Under the pieces are notes generated by a model. The model had not been told where the DNA came from and did no database searches. It saw only the letters and a list, made by a program, of their open reading frames with translations. Position numbers and translations under genes: made by a program. From positions 1-64,000 of the forward strand of contig JANQPB010000010.1 in NCBI GenBank assembly GCA_028285495.1: a stretch of 64,000 nt of DNA, in the 5' to 3' direction. Shown here piece by piece: positions 17,248 through 27,198 of the stretch; the stretch's first letter is position 1; the number at the start of each line of letters is the position of its first letter. Source of the stretch: Acidimicrobiales bacterium. Lineage in GTDB: Bacteria; Actinomycetota; Acidimicrobiia; Acidimicrobiales; SZUA-35.

Positions 17248-17655
17248 CTAGACCGCGGCCGAGACGGCGTCCCGGACGGTCTGGGCCACCTCCTCGGCCG
17301 ATGCCCCGGGACCGAGCACGGCGGCGATGCCGGCGTCGAGCAACGGCTGCACGTCGTCGTCCGGCACGATCCCGCCGATGATGACCGGGATCTCCAACTC
17401 GGCGTCGCGTAGGGCCTTGACCATGTTGGGCCCGAGGGTCATGTGGCCGGCGTTGTGCATCGACAGGCCGATGGCGTCCGCGTCCTCCTGCTCGGCTGCG
17501 GCCACGATCGAGTCGGTGGTCTGGCGGAGCCCGAGGTAGATGACCTCCATGCCGGCGTCGCGCAGGATGCGGGCCACGACCTTGATGCCCCGGTCGTGCC
17601 CGTCGAGCCCGAGCTTGGCCAACACCACCCGCAGCGGCAGATCGGTCCCGGCCAT
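17248..17655 (-). CDS. icmB: Small cobalamin-binding subunit of acyl-CoA mutase (IcmB-like)
   Basis: A 135-residue free-standing B12-binding domain. It has the DxHxxG motif (LGLDGHDRG) that supplies the lower-axial His, and the GGIVPDDD and LGPGAS loops that hold the nucleotide tail. Stand-alone proteins of this size pair with a catalytic subunit of about 555 residues in isobutyryl-CoA mutase and in archaeal-type methylmalonyl-CoA mutase. The large subunit is encoded 32 bp upstream and MeaB 16 bp downstream. The Icm name follows from the specificity residues of the partner; the small subunit alone does not discriminate. Confidence 0.85.
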   Translation of the reverse strand: MAGTDLPLRVVLAKLGLDGHDRGIKVVARILRDAGMEVIYLGLRQTTDSIVAAAEQEDADAIGLSMHNAGHMTLGPNMVKALRDAELEIPVIIGGIVPDDDVQPLLDAGIAAVLGPGASAEEVAQTVRDAVSAAV

Positions 17656-17700
17656 CAGATGATCGCTCCGTCCTCTGGCGCGACCATCTAGATGATCGCT
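17652..17700 (-). repeat. Direct repeat spanning the mutase subunit junction
   Basis: CCATCAGATGATCGCT (17652-17667) recurs as CCATCTAGATGATCGCT (17684-17700), differing by one inserted T. The second copy contains the TAG stop of the large subunit; the first contains the ATG of the small subunit preceded by TG. A duplication of about 32 nt would explain it, and removing one copy would restore a TGATG-type overlap. Confidence 0.7.
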
Positions 17701-19355
17701 TTCTCGACGTAGGTGCCGAAGACCTGCTCCATGGCCTTCACCACCTCCTCGAGCGTGGCGTAGGCCTTCACGGCCTCGAGGATCGGGGGCATCACGTTCA
17801 CCGTCGGATCTTCGGCCGCCGCCGTGACCGCGGCCAGCGCAGAAGCCACCGCCTCGCCGTCGCGGCGGTTCTTGGTGTCCTCGAGCCGCTTGAGCTGGTA
17901 GTCCTCGACCGCCTGATCGATGCGCAGGATCTCCTGGTCGCCGTCGTCGCCGTCGGTGAACTCGTTGACCCCGACCACGATCCGGCGGCCGCTGTTGACC
18001 TCCCGCTCGAACCGGTAGGCGGCATCGGCGATCTCGCCGACGAAGTAGCCGTTCTCGATGCCGGCGTAGACCCCCTCGAGGATCGAGCCGTTGCCGAGGT
18101 CGTCGAGGTGGGCGAAGACCGCCTCGGCCTGCCGCTCCATCTCGTCGGTCATCCACTCGACGTAGGGGGCGCCGCCGAGGGGATCGATCACCGAGCCGGC
18201 CCCGGTCTCGTGGGCCACGATCTGCTGCGTCCGCAGGGCGATGCGGGCCGCGTCGTCGGTCGGCAGGGCCAGCGCCTCGTCGTAGGAGTCGGTGTGCAGG
18301 CTCTGGGTGCCGCCGAGCGCCCCGGCCAGGGCCTGGATGGCGACCCTGGCGATGTTGATCTCCGGCTGCTGGGCCGTGAGCGACACCCCGGCGGTCTGGG
18401 TGTGGAACCGGCACAGCAGCGAGCGCTCGGCCTTCGCCCCGTACCGCTCCTTCATCCACCGGGCCCAGATCCGCCTGGCCGCCCGGAACTTGCCGATCTC
18501 CTCGAAGAAGTCGGAGTGGGAGTTGAAGAAGAAGCTGAGCCGGCCGGCGAAGTCGTCGACGTCGACGCCGGCCGCCATCGCCGCCTCGACGTAGGCGAAG
18601 CCGTTGGCCAGCGTGAACGCCAGCTCCTGGGCCGCGGTGCTGCCGGCCTCGCGGATGTGGTAGCCCGAGATCGAGATCGGGTGCCACCGGGGCATCTCGG
18701 CCGAGGTGAACCGGATCATGTCGGTGATGACCCTGACCGAGGGCCGTGGCGGATAGATGTACTCCTTCTGGGCCTGGTACTCCTTGAAGATGTCGGTCTG
18801 GATCGTGCCGGCCAGCTTGGACCGCTCGACGCCGTTCTTCTCGGCCACCCCGATGTACATGGCCAGCACGATGGCGGCCGGACCGCTCACGGTCATCGAC
18901 GTCGACACGCCACCGAGGTCGATCCCGGCGTACAGGTCCTCCATGTCGGCCATCGTGTCGACGGCGACCCCGGCCCGGCCGACCTCGCCGGTCGACCACG
19001 GGCTGTCGGAGTCGCGGCCCATCAGGGTCGGCATGTCGAACGCCGTCGACAGGCCGGTGCCGCCGGCCCGGAGCAGGTCGTGGAAGCGGGCGTTGGTGTC
19101 CTCGGCGGTGCCGAAGCCGGCGAACATCCGCATCGTCCACAGCCGCGACCGGTACATCGAGGGGTAGACCCCCCGGGTGTAGGGGTACTGGCCGGGGTAG
19201 GGCCCGTCGCCGTAGATCGGCTCGACCGGGACCCCCGACATCGTCTCCCAGGGGACGGCCCGGAGCTTCGCCGCCTCGTAGGCCTCCCGCCAGGCCTGGT
19301 ATTGCGGGTCGTCGGGGTCGGGCAGGTGCCGGGGCGCGCCCGTCGCGTCGTCCAT
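17688..19355 (-). CDS. icmA: Adenosylcobalamin-dependent acyl-CoA mutase large subunit, isobutyryl-CoA-mutase type
   Basis: A 555-residue catalytic subunit lacking its own B12 domain, with the family blocks [42 protein letters not shown] and [13 protein letters not shown]. In methylmalonyl-CoA mutase Tyr89 and Arg207 select the carboxylated substrate; isobutyryl-CoA mutase has Phe80 and Gln198. Here the matching positions are Phe78 (RMFAG) and Gln196 (AQKEY), with the same spacing of 118 residues. The enzyme is therefore more likely to interconvert isobutyryl- and n-butyryl-CoA, or a related branched acyl-CoA, than methylmalonyl-CoA. It is first in an operon with IcmB and MeaB. The ATG at 19355 begins the family N-terminus. 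Confidence 0.85.
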   Translation of the reverse strand: MDDATGAPRHLPDPDDPQYQAWREAYEAAKLRAVPWETMSGVPVEPIYGDGPYPGQYPYTRGVYPSMYRSRLWTMRMFAGFGTAEDTNARFHDLLRAGGTGLSTAFDMPTLMGRDSDSPWSTGEVGRAGVAVDTMADMEDLYAGIDLGGVSTSMTVSGPAAIVLAMYIGVAEKNGVERSKLAGTIQTDIFKEYQAQKEYIYPPRPSVRVITDMIRFTSAEMPRWHPISISGYHIREAGSTAAQELAFTLANGFAYVEAAMAAGVDVDDFAGRLSFFFNSHSDFFEEIGKFRAARRIWARWMKERYGAKAERSLLCRFHTQTAGVSLTAQQPEINIARVAIQALAGALGGTQSLHTDSYDEALALPTDDAARIALRTQQIVAHETGAGSVIDPLGGAPYVEWMTDEMERQAEAVFAHLDDLGNGSILEGVYAGIENGYFVGEIADAAYRFEREVNSGRRIVVGVNEFTDGDDGDQEILRIDQAVEDYQLKRLEDTKNRRDGEAVASALAAVTAAAEDPTVNVMPPILEAVKAYATLEEVVKAMEQVFGTYVEKAII

Positions 19356-19425
19356 GCGACAAGTGTCGCACACGGCGGGTCGGGCGCTCGACCCGACGGC
19401 ACCGACGGAGCGTTGCCGTCCTGGA

Positions 19426-20772
<1,347 letters not shown>

Positions 20773-21774
20773 GTGATCATCGACTGCCATGGCCACTACA
20801 CCACGACGCCGCCGGCGGTCGGCGAGTGGCGGGAGGCGCAGACGGCCGCGGTCGAGGCCGATCCGCTGCACGTCGGCCCCAAGGGCGTGATCGAGGTGAG
20901 CGACGACCAGATCCGCGACTCGCTCGAGGGCGCCCAGCTCGCGTTCCAGCGCGAGCGGGGCACGGACCTGACGATCTTCTCGCCCAGGGCGAGCTGGATG
21001 GGCCATCACGTCGGCAACGAGCACACGTCCCGGTCCTGGACCGAGCACCAGAACGAGCTGATCCGCCGGGTCTGCGATCTCTACCCGGACAACTTCGCCC
21101 CCGTCTGCCAGCTGCCGCAGTCGCCAGGGGCCGCCATCGACCCGTCGGTGGCCGAGCTCCGGCGCTGCGTCGAGGAGATGGGCTTCATCGGGTGCAACGT
21201 CAACCCCGACCCCTCGGGGGGCCACTGGAACGGCCCGCCGCTGTGGGACCGGGCCTGGTGGTCGCTGTGGGAGACGATGCAGGAGCTCGACGTGCCGGGC
21301 ATGATCCACGTGTCGGCGTCGTGCAACGATCACTTTTTGACCACGGGCTCGCACTACCTCGGCGCCGACACGACCGCCTTCGTCCAGGCCCTGACCTCGG
21401 GGTTCATGAAGGACTTCCCCGGCCTGCGCTGGGTCATCCCCCACGGCGGCGGTGCGATTCCTTACCACTGGGGCCGGTTCAGGGGCATGGCCCAGGATCA
21501 GGGTTGGGACTTCGACGGGCTCCTCGACCACATCTGGTTCGACACCTGCGTCTACCACCAGCCCGGCATCGACCTCCTCGTCGACGTGGTGCCGGTCGAG
21601 AACATCCTGTTCGCCTCGGAGATGGTCGGCGCCGTTCGGGGCATCGACCCCGACACCGGGAACCACTACGACGACACGAAGATCTACCTGGACGCCGCCG
21701 ACCTGGCGGAGGCAGACCGCACCGCCATCTACGACTCGAACGTCCGCCGCGTCTACCCCCGCCTCGGAGCCTGA
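20773..21774 (+). CDS. ligJ: 4-oxalomesaconate hydratase, amidohydrolase family
   Basis: A 333-residue amidohydrolase-2 protein. It starts VIIDCHGHYTT (metal-binding HxH), has HVSASCND and VIPHGGGAIPYHWGR blocks with further metal ligands, and ends near ILFASEMVGA. It matches LigJ, which hydrates 4-oxalomesaconate to 4-carboxy-4-hydroxy-2-oxoadipate. The GTG at 20773 has GAGGG 4 nt upstream and lies 11 bp after the operator palindrome. The aldolase ligK follows after one base. Length is close to that of known LigJ enzymes. Confidence 0.87.
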   Translation: MIIDCHGHYTTTPPAVGEWREAQTAAVEADPLHVGPKGVIEVSDDQIRDSLEGAQLAFQRERGTDLTIFSPRASWMGHHVGNEHTSRSWTEHQNELIRRVCDLYPDNFAPVCQLPQSPGAAIDPSVAELRRCVEEMGFIGCNVNPDPSGGHWNGPPLWDRAWWSLWETMQELDVPGMIHVSASCNDHFLTTGSHYLGADTTAFVQALTSGFMKDFPGLRWVIPHGGGAIPYHWGRFRGMAQDQGWDFDGLLDHIWFDTCVYHQPGIDLLVDVVPVENILFASEMVGAVRGIDPDTGNHYDDTKIYLDAADLAEADRTAIYDSNVRRVYPRLGA

Positions 21775-21775
21775 C

Positions 21776-22483
21776 ATGACCAACCTGCACGGCCCCCGCC
21801 ACGTCGTCGTGACCTCGATCGAGCGGGCACCGCTGACCACCGTCGACGCACTGGCCCCGATCGGCACCGCGACGGTCCACGAGGCGATCGGTCGCCGCGG
21901 CTACCTCGGGGCGGACATCAGGCCGATCCAGGTCGGGGCCAAGGTCGCCGGCACGGCGGTGACCGCGCTGTGCCACCCCGGCGACAACGGCATGATCCAC
22001 GCCGCCGTCGAGCAGTGCGGCGACGGCGACGTGCTCGTGGTCGCCACCACCGCCCCGTCGACCCACGGCGCCTTCGGCGACCTCCTGGCCACGTCGGTGC
22101 TGGCCCGCGGCGTCCGGGGACTGGTGATCGATGCCGGGGTGCGCGACACGGCCGACCTCCGGGCGATGGGCTTCCCGGTCTGGACCCGCCACGTCTCGTG
22201 CCAGGGCACGGTCAAGAACACCCCCGGATCGGTCAACGTGCCGATCCTCGTCGGCGAGCAGCTGGTGCAACCGGGCGACGTGATCTGCGCCGACGACGAC
22301 GGCGTCGTCGTCGTGGCCCGATCCGACGCGGACTGGGCACTGGAGCAGTCGCAGGCCCGGCTCGACAAGGAGGCCGGCACGAGGGCGAGGCTGGAGGCCG
22401 GCGAGCTCGGGCTCGACATCTACGGGCTCCGCGACGCCCTCACCGCCATGGGCGTCGAGTGGGTCGAGACCCTGGAGGGCTGA
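21776..22483 (+). CDS. ligK: 4-carboxy-4-hydroxy-2-oxoadipate aldolase
   Basis: A 235-residue member of the RraA/class II CHA-aldolase family. Recognisable blocks are IGTATVHEAIGRRGYL, GDNGMIHAAVEQCGDGDVLVV, the LATSVLARGVRGLVIDAGVRDTADL metal/substrate site and DDDGVVVVARS. It splits 4-carboxy-4-hydroxy-2-oxoadipate into pyruvate and oxaloacetate, the last step of the 4,5-cleavage pathway. The ATG at 21776 has GGAG 6 nt upstream and begins one base after the ligJ stop. Confidence 0.92.
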   Translation: MTNLHGPRHVVVTSIERAPLTTVDALAPIGTATVHEAIGRRGYLGADIRPIQVGAKVAGTAVTALCHPGDNGMIHAAVEQCGDGDVLVVATTAPSTHGAFGDLLATSVLARGVRGLVIDAGVRDTADLRAMGFPVWTRHVSCQGTVKNTPGSVNVPILVGEQLVQPGDVICADDDGVVVVARSDADWALEQSQARLDKEAGTRARLEAGELGLDIYGLRDALTAMGVEWVETLEG

Positions 22484-22493
22484 CGAGCGCTCG

Positions 22494-23135
22494 TCACCGG
22501 GTGGCGTCGCCCCACCGCTGCAGCACGTCGATGACCGAGTCGAGGTGGATGGCCATGGCTGCGGCCGCTGCGTCCTCGTCGCCGGCGACGACGGCGTCGA
22601 CGATGGCCCGGTGCTGACCGAGCGACTCACCCGGTCGACCGGGCATCAGCGCCAGCCGGTACTGATGGTGGGCGGCCCGGTCGCGCAGGTTGGCCACCAG
22701 TTGGGCGGCGACGTCGTGGCCGCTGGCCTCGCAGAGCCGTCGGTGGAGCAGCGCGTTCAGCTCCGAGTAGGCGTGGCCGTTCGAGCCGTCGACCGCGTCG
22801 GCCATGGCGGCGATGATCCGGCGCAACTCGTCGTGCTCGACCGGGCCGGCACGACGGGCCGCCTGCCCGGCGATCAGCGATTCGAGCACCAACCGGGCCT
22901 CGGTGATCTGGATCGCCTCGGCGATCGAGATCCGGCGGACGGTGGCGCCGCGGTTGGCCTCCCGCTCGACGAGGCCCTCGGAGGTCAGCTCGACCAGCGC
23001 GGAGCGGATCGCCGCCCGACCGACCGCATACTGCTCGGCCAGGGCGACCTCCAGCAGGCGATCGCCGGGCTCGAAGCGTCCCTTCAGGATGTCCTGACGG
23101 AGGGCGTCGGTCACGGAGTCGGCTCGGCTCGTCAT
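22494..23135 (-). CDS. GntR-family (FCD) regulator of the protocatechuate genes
   Basis: A 213-residue regulator. The N-terminal winged helix-turn-helix runs about residues 5-68 (LLEVALAEQYAVGRAAIRSALVELTSEGLV), followed by an FCD effector domain with conserved Arg/His residues (ARLVLESLIA, LHRRLCEASGH, HRAIVDAVVAGD). It sits inside the lig island. Two matching palindromes upstream of both divergent lig operons are its probable sites, with a pathway metabolite as effector. The ATG at 23135 lacks a clear Shine-Dalgarno sequence; an in-frame GTG nine bases upstream is possible. The frame stays open through the 15-bp repeats upstream but has no start codon there. Confidence 0.85.
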   Translation of the reverse strand: MTSRADSVTDALRQDILKGRFEPGDRLLEVALAEQYAVGRAAIRSALVELTSEGLVEREANRGATVRRISIAEAIQITEARLVLESLIAGQAARRAGPVEHDELRRIIAAMADAVDGSNGHAYSELNALLHRRLCEASGHDVAAQLVANLRDRAAHHQYRLALMPGRPGESLGQHRAIVDAVVAGDEDAAAAAMAIHLDSVIDVLQRWGDATR

Positions 23136-23170
23136 CGGTCGCACATCGGCCGGGCCCTGGGAGGGGAAGT

Positions 23171-23235
23171 CGTGCGAGGAGACGGCATGAGCGGAGACGT
23201 CATGAGCGGAGACGTCATGAGCGGAGACGTCACGA
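23171..23235. repeat. 15-bp tandem repeat between ligI and gntR
   Basis: Three perfect copies of CATGAGCGGAGACGT at 23186-23200, 23201-23215 and 23216-23230, with a degenerate copy before (23171-23185) and the start of a fourth after. The run occupies most of the 94-bp gap between ligI and the regulator and touches the ligI stop codon. Each unit contains GGAG followed by ATGA on the + strand. Confidence 0.85.
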
Positions 23236-24138
23236 GAAGGTGTAGAGGACCTGGGGGTTGTCGACCAGGATCCGGTTGCGAACGGCCTCGTCGGGGGCGA
23301 ACGCGGCCAGCAGGTCGAGGAGCTCACCCTCGTCTGGCATCTCACCCAGGTTCGGGTGGGGCCAGTCGGTGCCCCACAGCAGGCGGTCGGGGGCGATGTC
23401 GATCAGGGCCCGGGCGAAGGGCACGACGTCGTCGAACGGCGACACCTTGCCGTCGGTCAGGCGCTCGGCGCAGCTGATCTTGACCCAGCAGCGCTCGTCG
23501 GCGGTGATGCGTTCGAGCAGCCGCTGGAACGGCTCCTGGTCGACGCCGGCGGCGGCCGGCACCCGGGCCATGTGGTCGATGACGTAGGGAACCGGCATCG
23601 CGTCGAGCACGGACGAGTGGGCGGCGAAGTCGTTGGCGTCGAGGTGCAACACGATGTGCCAGCCGCGCCTCGCCACCCGGTGGACGAGCTCCCAGAACAC
23701 GTCGAGATCGGGGGCGCCGCCGAGGTGGGCGACGAAGTTGAAGCGGATGCCCCGGACCTGGTGGTCGTGCAGCTCGTCGAGGTCGGCGTCGGTGAAGCTG
23801 CGGTCGATCATGGCCACCCCGGCGAAGCGGCCGTCGCCGCGCCGGATGGCGTCGACCATGGCCGAGTTGTCGGCCCCGTGGCAGCTCGCCTGCACCAGCA
23901 CGGCACGGCTCAGGCCGAGACGGGCCTGGAGGCGGAAGAAGTCGTCGACGCCGGCGTCGGGCGGCGTGTAGGAGCGGTTCGGCGAGAAGGGGAAGCGGTC
24001 GGCCGGGCCGAACACGTGGCAGTGGGCGTCGCAGGCGAGCGGCGGCGGCGTGAACGCCGTCGGGGCGCTGGCCTCGGCCCGCGGGCCGGGGACGGTTCGT
24101 TCGAGCGGGACGTCGTGCTCGGGGTTGCGGGTGGCCAC
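23230..24138 (-). CDS. ligI: 2-pyrone-4,6-dicarboxylate lactonase
   Basis: A 302-residue amidohydrolase-2 enzyme. The block CDAHCHVFGPADRFPF carries the HxH motif; VQASCHGADNSAM, RGIRFNF, PYVIDHMARVP and the terminal LLWGTDWPHPN are typical of LigI. It hydrolyses the lactone 2-pyrone-4,6-dicarboxylate to the open dicarboxylate that enters the GalD/LigJ steps. The GTG at 24138 follows GAGGAG by 7 nt and lies 10 nt after the tautomerase stop. Length is close to the characterised enzyme of about 293 residues. Confidence 0.9.
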   Translation of the reverse strand: MATRNPEHDVPLERTVPGPRAEASAPTAFTPPPLACDAHCHVFGPADRFPFSPNRSYTPPDAGVDDFFRLQARLGLSRAVLVQASCHGADNSAMVDAIRRGDGRFAGVAMIDRSFTDADLDELHDHQVRGIRFNFVAHLGGAPDLDVFWELVHRVARRGWHIVLHLDANDFAAHSSVLDAMPVPYVIDHMARVPAAAGVDQEPFQRLLERITADERCWVKISCAERLTDGKVSPFDDVVPFARALIDIAPDRLLWGTDWPHPNLGEMPDEGELLDLLAAFAPDEAVRNRILVDNPQVLYTFS

Positions 24139-24148
24139 GTTCGGCTCC

Positions 24149-25222
24149 TCAGACCGGTCGGGGGTAGACGATGCCGTCCATGAGCTTGCGGGCGGTGCGG
24201 ACGATGCCGGCCCGCCGGACCTCGATCGTGCCGCCGTCACCGGTCGTCAGCTCGATGACGGCGTCGAGGTGGCCGGTCGGATGCTCGAGCCGCACCACGC
24301 CATCGGGGTTGCCGTCGAGGAGCGGGTGCGCTGATGACCCGGGCAGGAGCGCGGCGGTGGCGACCGAGACCGCGCCGAGGACGCCGATGGCGTCGTGGCA
24401 GCGGTGGGGGATGAAGGTCCGGGTGCAGAGGTGACCGCCGTCCCGGGGGGCGGCGACGAGCGTCAGCTTCGGCACCGTCGTGTCGCGCACGTCGCCGAGG
24501 CCCATCCGCGCACCGGCGTCGAGCCGGATCGACTCGAGCCTGGCCCCGAGCACCCGGTCGGTTTCGAGCTCGGCGCACTCCTCGTGACCGGTGACCCCGA
24601 GGTCGGTGGCGGCCATCACCACGACCGGCATGCCGTTGTCGACGACCGTGCACGGCACGCCGTCGATGCCGTCGGTGATGTTCCCGGTCGGCAGGAGGGC
24701 GCCGGTGGTCCCGCCGGCGATGCCTTCGAACTCGAGCGCGATGGCCGCCGCGGTGCCCGGGACGCCGGCGATCCGCGTGTCGCCGTCCTCGATCGGGGCG
24801 CCGTCCCGCATCGTCAGGCGGGCGGTGGCGAGCGAGTCGGTGTTCAGCATCCGGATCCGGATCGTGGCCTCACCGTCGAGCGGTGCCGCCACCAGGTTGC
24901 GCTCGATGGCAAACGGGGCGACGCCGGCGAGGAGGTTGCCGCAGTTCTGGCGGTCGGTGACCACGTCGTCGTCGACGCCGACCTGGAGGAAGAGGTAGTC
25001 GACGTCGGCGTCGGCGTCCGTCGACGGCGACACGACGGCCACCTTGGATGTCAGCGGGTTGGCGCCACCGATGCCGTCGATCTGCCTCGGGTCGGGCGAG
25101 CCCATGATGCGGCGCAGGAGGTCGGCCCGCTCGGCGGCGTCGGCCGGGAGGTCGTCGCGACGGAAGTAGGCGCCCTTGGAGGAGCCGCCACGCATGATCA
25201 GGCACGGGATCCCATGACCCAC
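24149..25222 (-). CDS. galD: PrpF-family 4-oxalomesaconate tautomerase (GalD/LigU-like)
   Basis: A 357-residue protein of the PrpF/AcnD-accessory isomerase family. It begins IPCLIMRGGSSKGAYFRRDDLP and has the second-half NCGNLLAGVAPFAIE block with its active-site Cys. In 4,5-cleavage pathways such proteins convert keto and enol or double-bond isomers of 4-oxalomesaconate before LigJ. The GTG at 25222 is 28 bp from the operator at 25250 and begins the family N-terminus. It heads an operon with ligI and gntR. PrpF itself is unlikely because no 2-methylcitrate genes are near. Confidence 0.82.
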   Translation of the reverse strand: MGHGIPCLIMRGGSSKGAYFRRDDLPADAAERADLLRRIMGSPDPRQIDGIGGANPLTSKVAVVSPSTDADADVDYLFLQVGVDDDVVTDRQNCGNLLAGVAPFAIERNLVAAPLDGEATIRIRMLNTDSLATARLTMRDGAPIEDGDTRIAGVPGTAAAIALEFEGIAGGTTGALLPTGNITDGIDGVPCTVVDNGMPVVVMAATDLGVTGHEECAELETDRVLGARLESIRLDAGARMGLGDVRDTTVPKLTLVAAPRDGGHLCTRTFIPHRCHDAIGVLGAVSVATAALLPGSSAHPLLDGNPDGVVRLEHPTGHLDAVIELTTGDGGTIEVRRAGIVRTARKLMDGIVYPRPV

Positions 25223-25237
25223 CCGGCGAGTGTGCCA

Positions 25238-25282
25238 AATGTCAACAGGATTGTCGACATTCCCGATCGGCGATGGCAAGAT
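25238..25282. promoter_or_regulatory. Operator and divergent promoter between galD and ligC
   Basis: ATTGTCGACATT (25250-25261) matches the ligA/ligJ palindrome at 11 of 12 positions. A weaker copy, AATGTCAACAGG (25238-25249), abuts it. On the + strand TCGACA (25254-25259) can serve as a -35, 17 bp before CAAGAT (25277-25282). This repeats the geometry at ligA, so one regulator probably controls both divergent pairs. Confidence 0.65.
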
Positions 25283-25316
25283 CGCGTCGCCCCGTCGGTC
25301 ATCGAAAGGAACCACG

Positions 25317-26261
25317 ATGAAGCTCGCCCTGGCCGGAGCCGGCGCCTTCGGCCGCAAGCACCTGGACGGCATCGCCGACATCGACGACGTCGAGGTGGTC
25401 TGCGTGATCGACCCGGTGGCCGAGGCGAGCCGGGCCGTCGCCGACGAGTACGGCATCGCCCGCCACGGGACCGAGCTGGGTGATGCGCTCGCCCTCGACG
25501 AGGTCGACGCCGTCATCCTCGCCACCCCGACACCGCTGCACGCCAGCCAGGCCATCGCCTGCCTGGAGGCCGGGAAGCACGTTGAGGTCGAGATCCCGCT
25601 CGCCGACTCGCTGGCCGACGCCGAGGCGGTGCTGGCGGCCCAGGAGCGGGCCGGTCTGGTGGCCATGGTCGGCCACACCCGCCGGTTCAACCCGTCACAC
25701 CAGTGGGTGCACCAGCGGATCGCAGCCGGCGAGCTCTCGATCCAGCAGATGGACGTCCAGACGTTCTTCTTCCGCCGGACCAACACCAACGCCCTCGGCC
25801 AGCCCCGGTCCTGGACCGACCACCTGCTGTGGCACCATGCGGCCCACACCGTCGACCTCTTCGCCTACCAGGTCGGCGAGGAGATCGTGGCCGCCAACGT
25901 GCTGGAGGGCCCACACCATCCCGAGCTTGGCATCGCCATGGACATGTCGATCCAGATGAAGACCAGCAGTGGGGCGATCCTGACGCTGTCGCTGTCGTTC
26001 AACAACGACGGGCCGTTCGGCACGTTCTTCCGCTACATCGGCGACACCGGCACCTACATCGCCCGCTACGACGACCTGGTCACCGGCCGGGACGAGGTCA
26101 TCGACGTCTCCCGGGTCGACGTGTCGATGAACGGGATCGAGCTCCAGGACCGAGAGTTCGTCGCCGCCATCCGGGAGGGCCGGGAGCCGAACGGCTCGGT
26201 CCGCCAGGTGTTCAGCTGCTACGAGTGGCTCCACCGTCTCGAGCAGCAGCTGCCGGGGTGA
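25317..26261 (+). CDS. ligC: 4-carboxy-2-hydroxymuconate-6-semialdehyde dehydrogenase
   Basis: A 314-residue Gfo/Idh/MocA-family NAD(P) dehydrogenase. It starts with the Rossmann motif GAGAFGRKH, has the EVEIPLADS block (EKP position) and continues with GHTRRFNPSH and WHHAAHTVDLF. In this gene neighbourhood it matches LigC, which oxidises the ring-cleavage semialdehyde to 2-pyrone-4,6-dicarboxylate. AAAGGA lies 6 nt before the ATG at 25317. It is divergent from galD and shares its operator. Confidence 0.88.
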   Translation: MKLALAGAGAFGRKHLDGIADIDDVEVVCVIDPVAEASRAVADEYGIARHGTELGDALALDEVDAVILATPTPLHASQAIACLEAGKHVEVEIPLADSLADAEAVLAAQERAGLVAMVGHTRRFNPSHQWVHQRIAAGELSIQQMDVQTFFFRRTNTNALGQPRSWTDHLLWHHAAHTVDLFAYQVGEEIVAANVLEGPHHPELGIAMDMSIQMKTSSGAILTLSLSFNNDGPFGTFFRYIGDTGTYIARYDDLVTGRDEVIDVSRVDVSMNGIELQDREFVAAIREGREPNGSVRQVFSCYEWLHRLEQQLPG

Positions 26262-26315
26262 CGGGCATCGGGTCGCGACGACCGGAGCGGGGCCTGCCCG
26301 GCGCAGCCGAACCGG

Positions 26316-26332
26316 TAGGCTCGCCGGCGATG
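26316..26332 (+). promoter_or_regulatory. Leaderless promoter: TAGGCT 8 nt before the ATG
   Basis: TAGGCT (26316-26321) lies 8 nt before the ATG at 26330, and no Shine-Dalgarno sequence separates them, as expected for a leaderless transcript. Confidence 0.55.
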
Positions 26333-27181
26333 GACGGAGGCGACACGCTCGACGACCGCCCGCACCTCGTCCTCGACGAGTTCGGCGAGAAGCTCGACGC
26401 CTTCAACGCGTTCCGCAAGAGCGACGCCGCCGCCGCCGACTCGATCCTCGACCAGGTCGGGGCCAGCGACGACGTCGACCGTCGCATCATCCTCGAGCTG
26501 GCGGCCAAGCGACCGCTCGGCCATCCCGACCGCTTCGAGGAGGCCCACTCCGGCGCCATGCGGGCCATCGAGGTGCTCGACCGCAACGCCGCCAGCGGCG
26601 TCCGCATCGCCCGGCTCGGTCCGCTGGCACCGGTGGCCCAGTACGTCGTCCAGCAGGTGGTGCACTTCCTGGTGAAGTCGCACATCCGCAACCTGGTCAC
26701 CAACATCCAGAACCTGTACCAGCGGCGGGAGGCGGCGGCGCTGGACGGCGACCCGTCGAGGCGGCTGCTGACCAGGGCCCGGATCCAGACCGACCGGGTG
26801 GCCCAGGGCTACCGGGGCAACCCGCTCGGTGTCCCGACGTTCCTGCTCGGCGGTGCCTTCCTGTCGACGATCATCGGCAGCCTGCAGGGCTTCGTGCTCT
26901 CGGCCGTCGGCTCGACGATCGGGCAGATCATCCTGGTCGCCGTGCTCTTCGGGATCATGGTGGCGGCCTCGTGGGCGCTGTTGCGGGGTGCAGCGATCGC
27001 CCGTCGCCGCATCCGGCTGACCACCGTGGCGCCGATGGAGGCGCTTTACCAGACGATCGGGCGCTGCGGGAACCCGCCAGGCGATCAGGCCCGCGTCTTC
27101 GCACTGATCGCCCTCATCCTGATGGCCATCGCCTGGTTGATCATCCCGATCGCCCTCGGCGCCTCCATCCTCACGGACTGA
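26330..27181 (+). CDS. Membrane protein of unknown function
   Basis: An unrecognised 283-residue protein. The first 140 residues are soluble and helical, with an amphipathic stretch VAQYVVQQVVHFLVKSHIRNL. Three hydrophobic helices follow (about 170-195, 200-225 and 260-280). There is no signal peptide. It is followed 17 bp later by a small SdpI-like membrane protein and then a sucrose phosphorylase, but nothing in it suggests a role in sugar use. The start is the ATG after the leaderless promoter. Confidence 0.7.
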   Translation: MDGGDTLDDRPHLVLDEFGEKLDAFNAFRKSDAAAADSILDQVGASDDVDRRIILELAAKRPLGHPDRFEEAHSGAMRAIEVLDRNAASGVRIARLGPLAPVAQYVVQQVVHFLVKSHIRNLVTNIQNLYQRREAAALDGDPSRRLLTRARIQTDRVAQGYRGNPLGVPTFLLGGAFLSTIIGSLQGFVLSAVGSTIGQIILVAVLFGIMVAASWALLRGAAIARRRIRLTTVAPMEALYQTIGRCGNPPGDQARVFALIALILMAIAWLIIPIALGASILTD

Positions 27182-27198
27182 CGGACCGGCTCCGATCC

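Noticed and set aside
17688..19355. Methylmalonyl-CoA mutase as the call for the B12 mutase
   Set aside because: Both residues that select the carboxylated substrate are replaced by those of isobutyryl-CoA mutase at the exact spacing, so the usual name is probably wrong.
23171..23235. CRISPR array
   Set aside because: The units are 15 bp, directly abutting and without unique spacers; it is a simple tandem repeat. No cas genes exist in the window.
24149..25222. PrpF aconitate isomerase of the 2-methylcitrate cycle
   Set aside because: Same family, but the gene heads an operon with ligI and lies among protocatechuate genes; no prpB, prpC or acnD is near.
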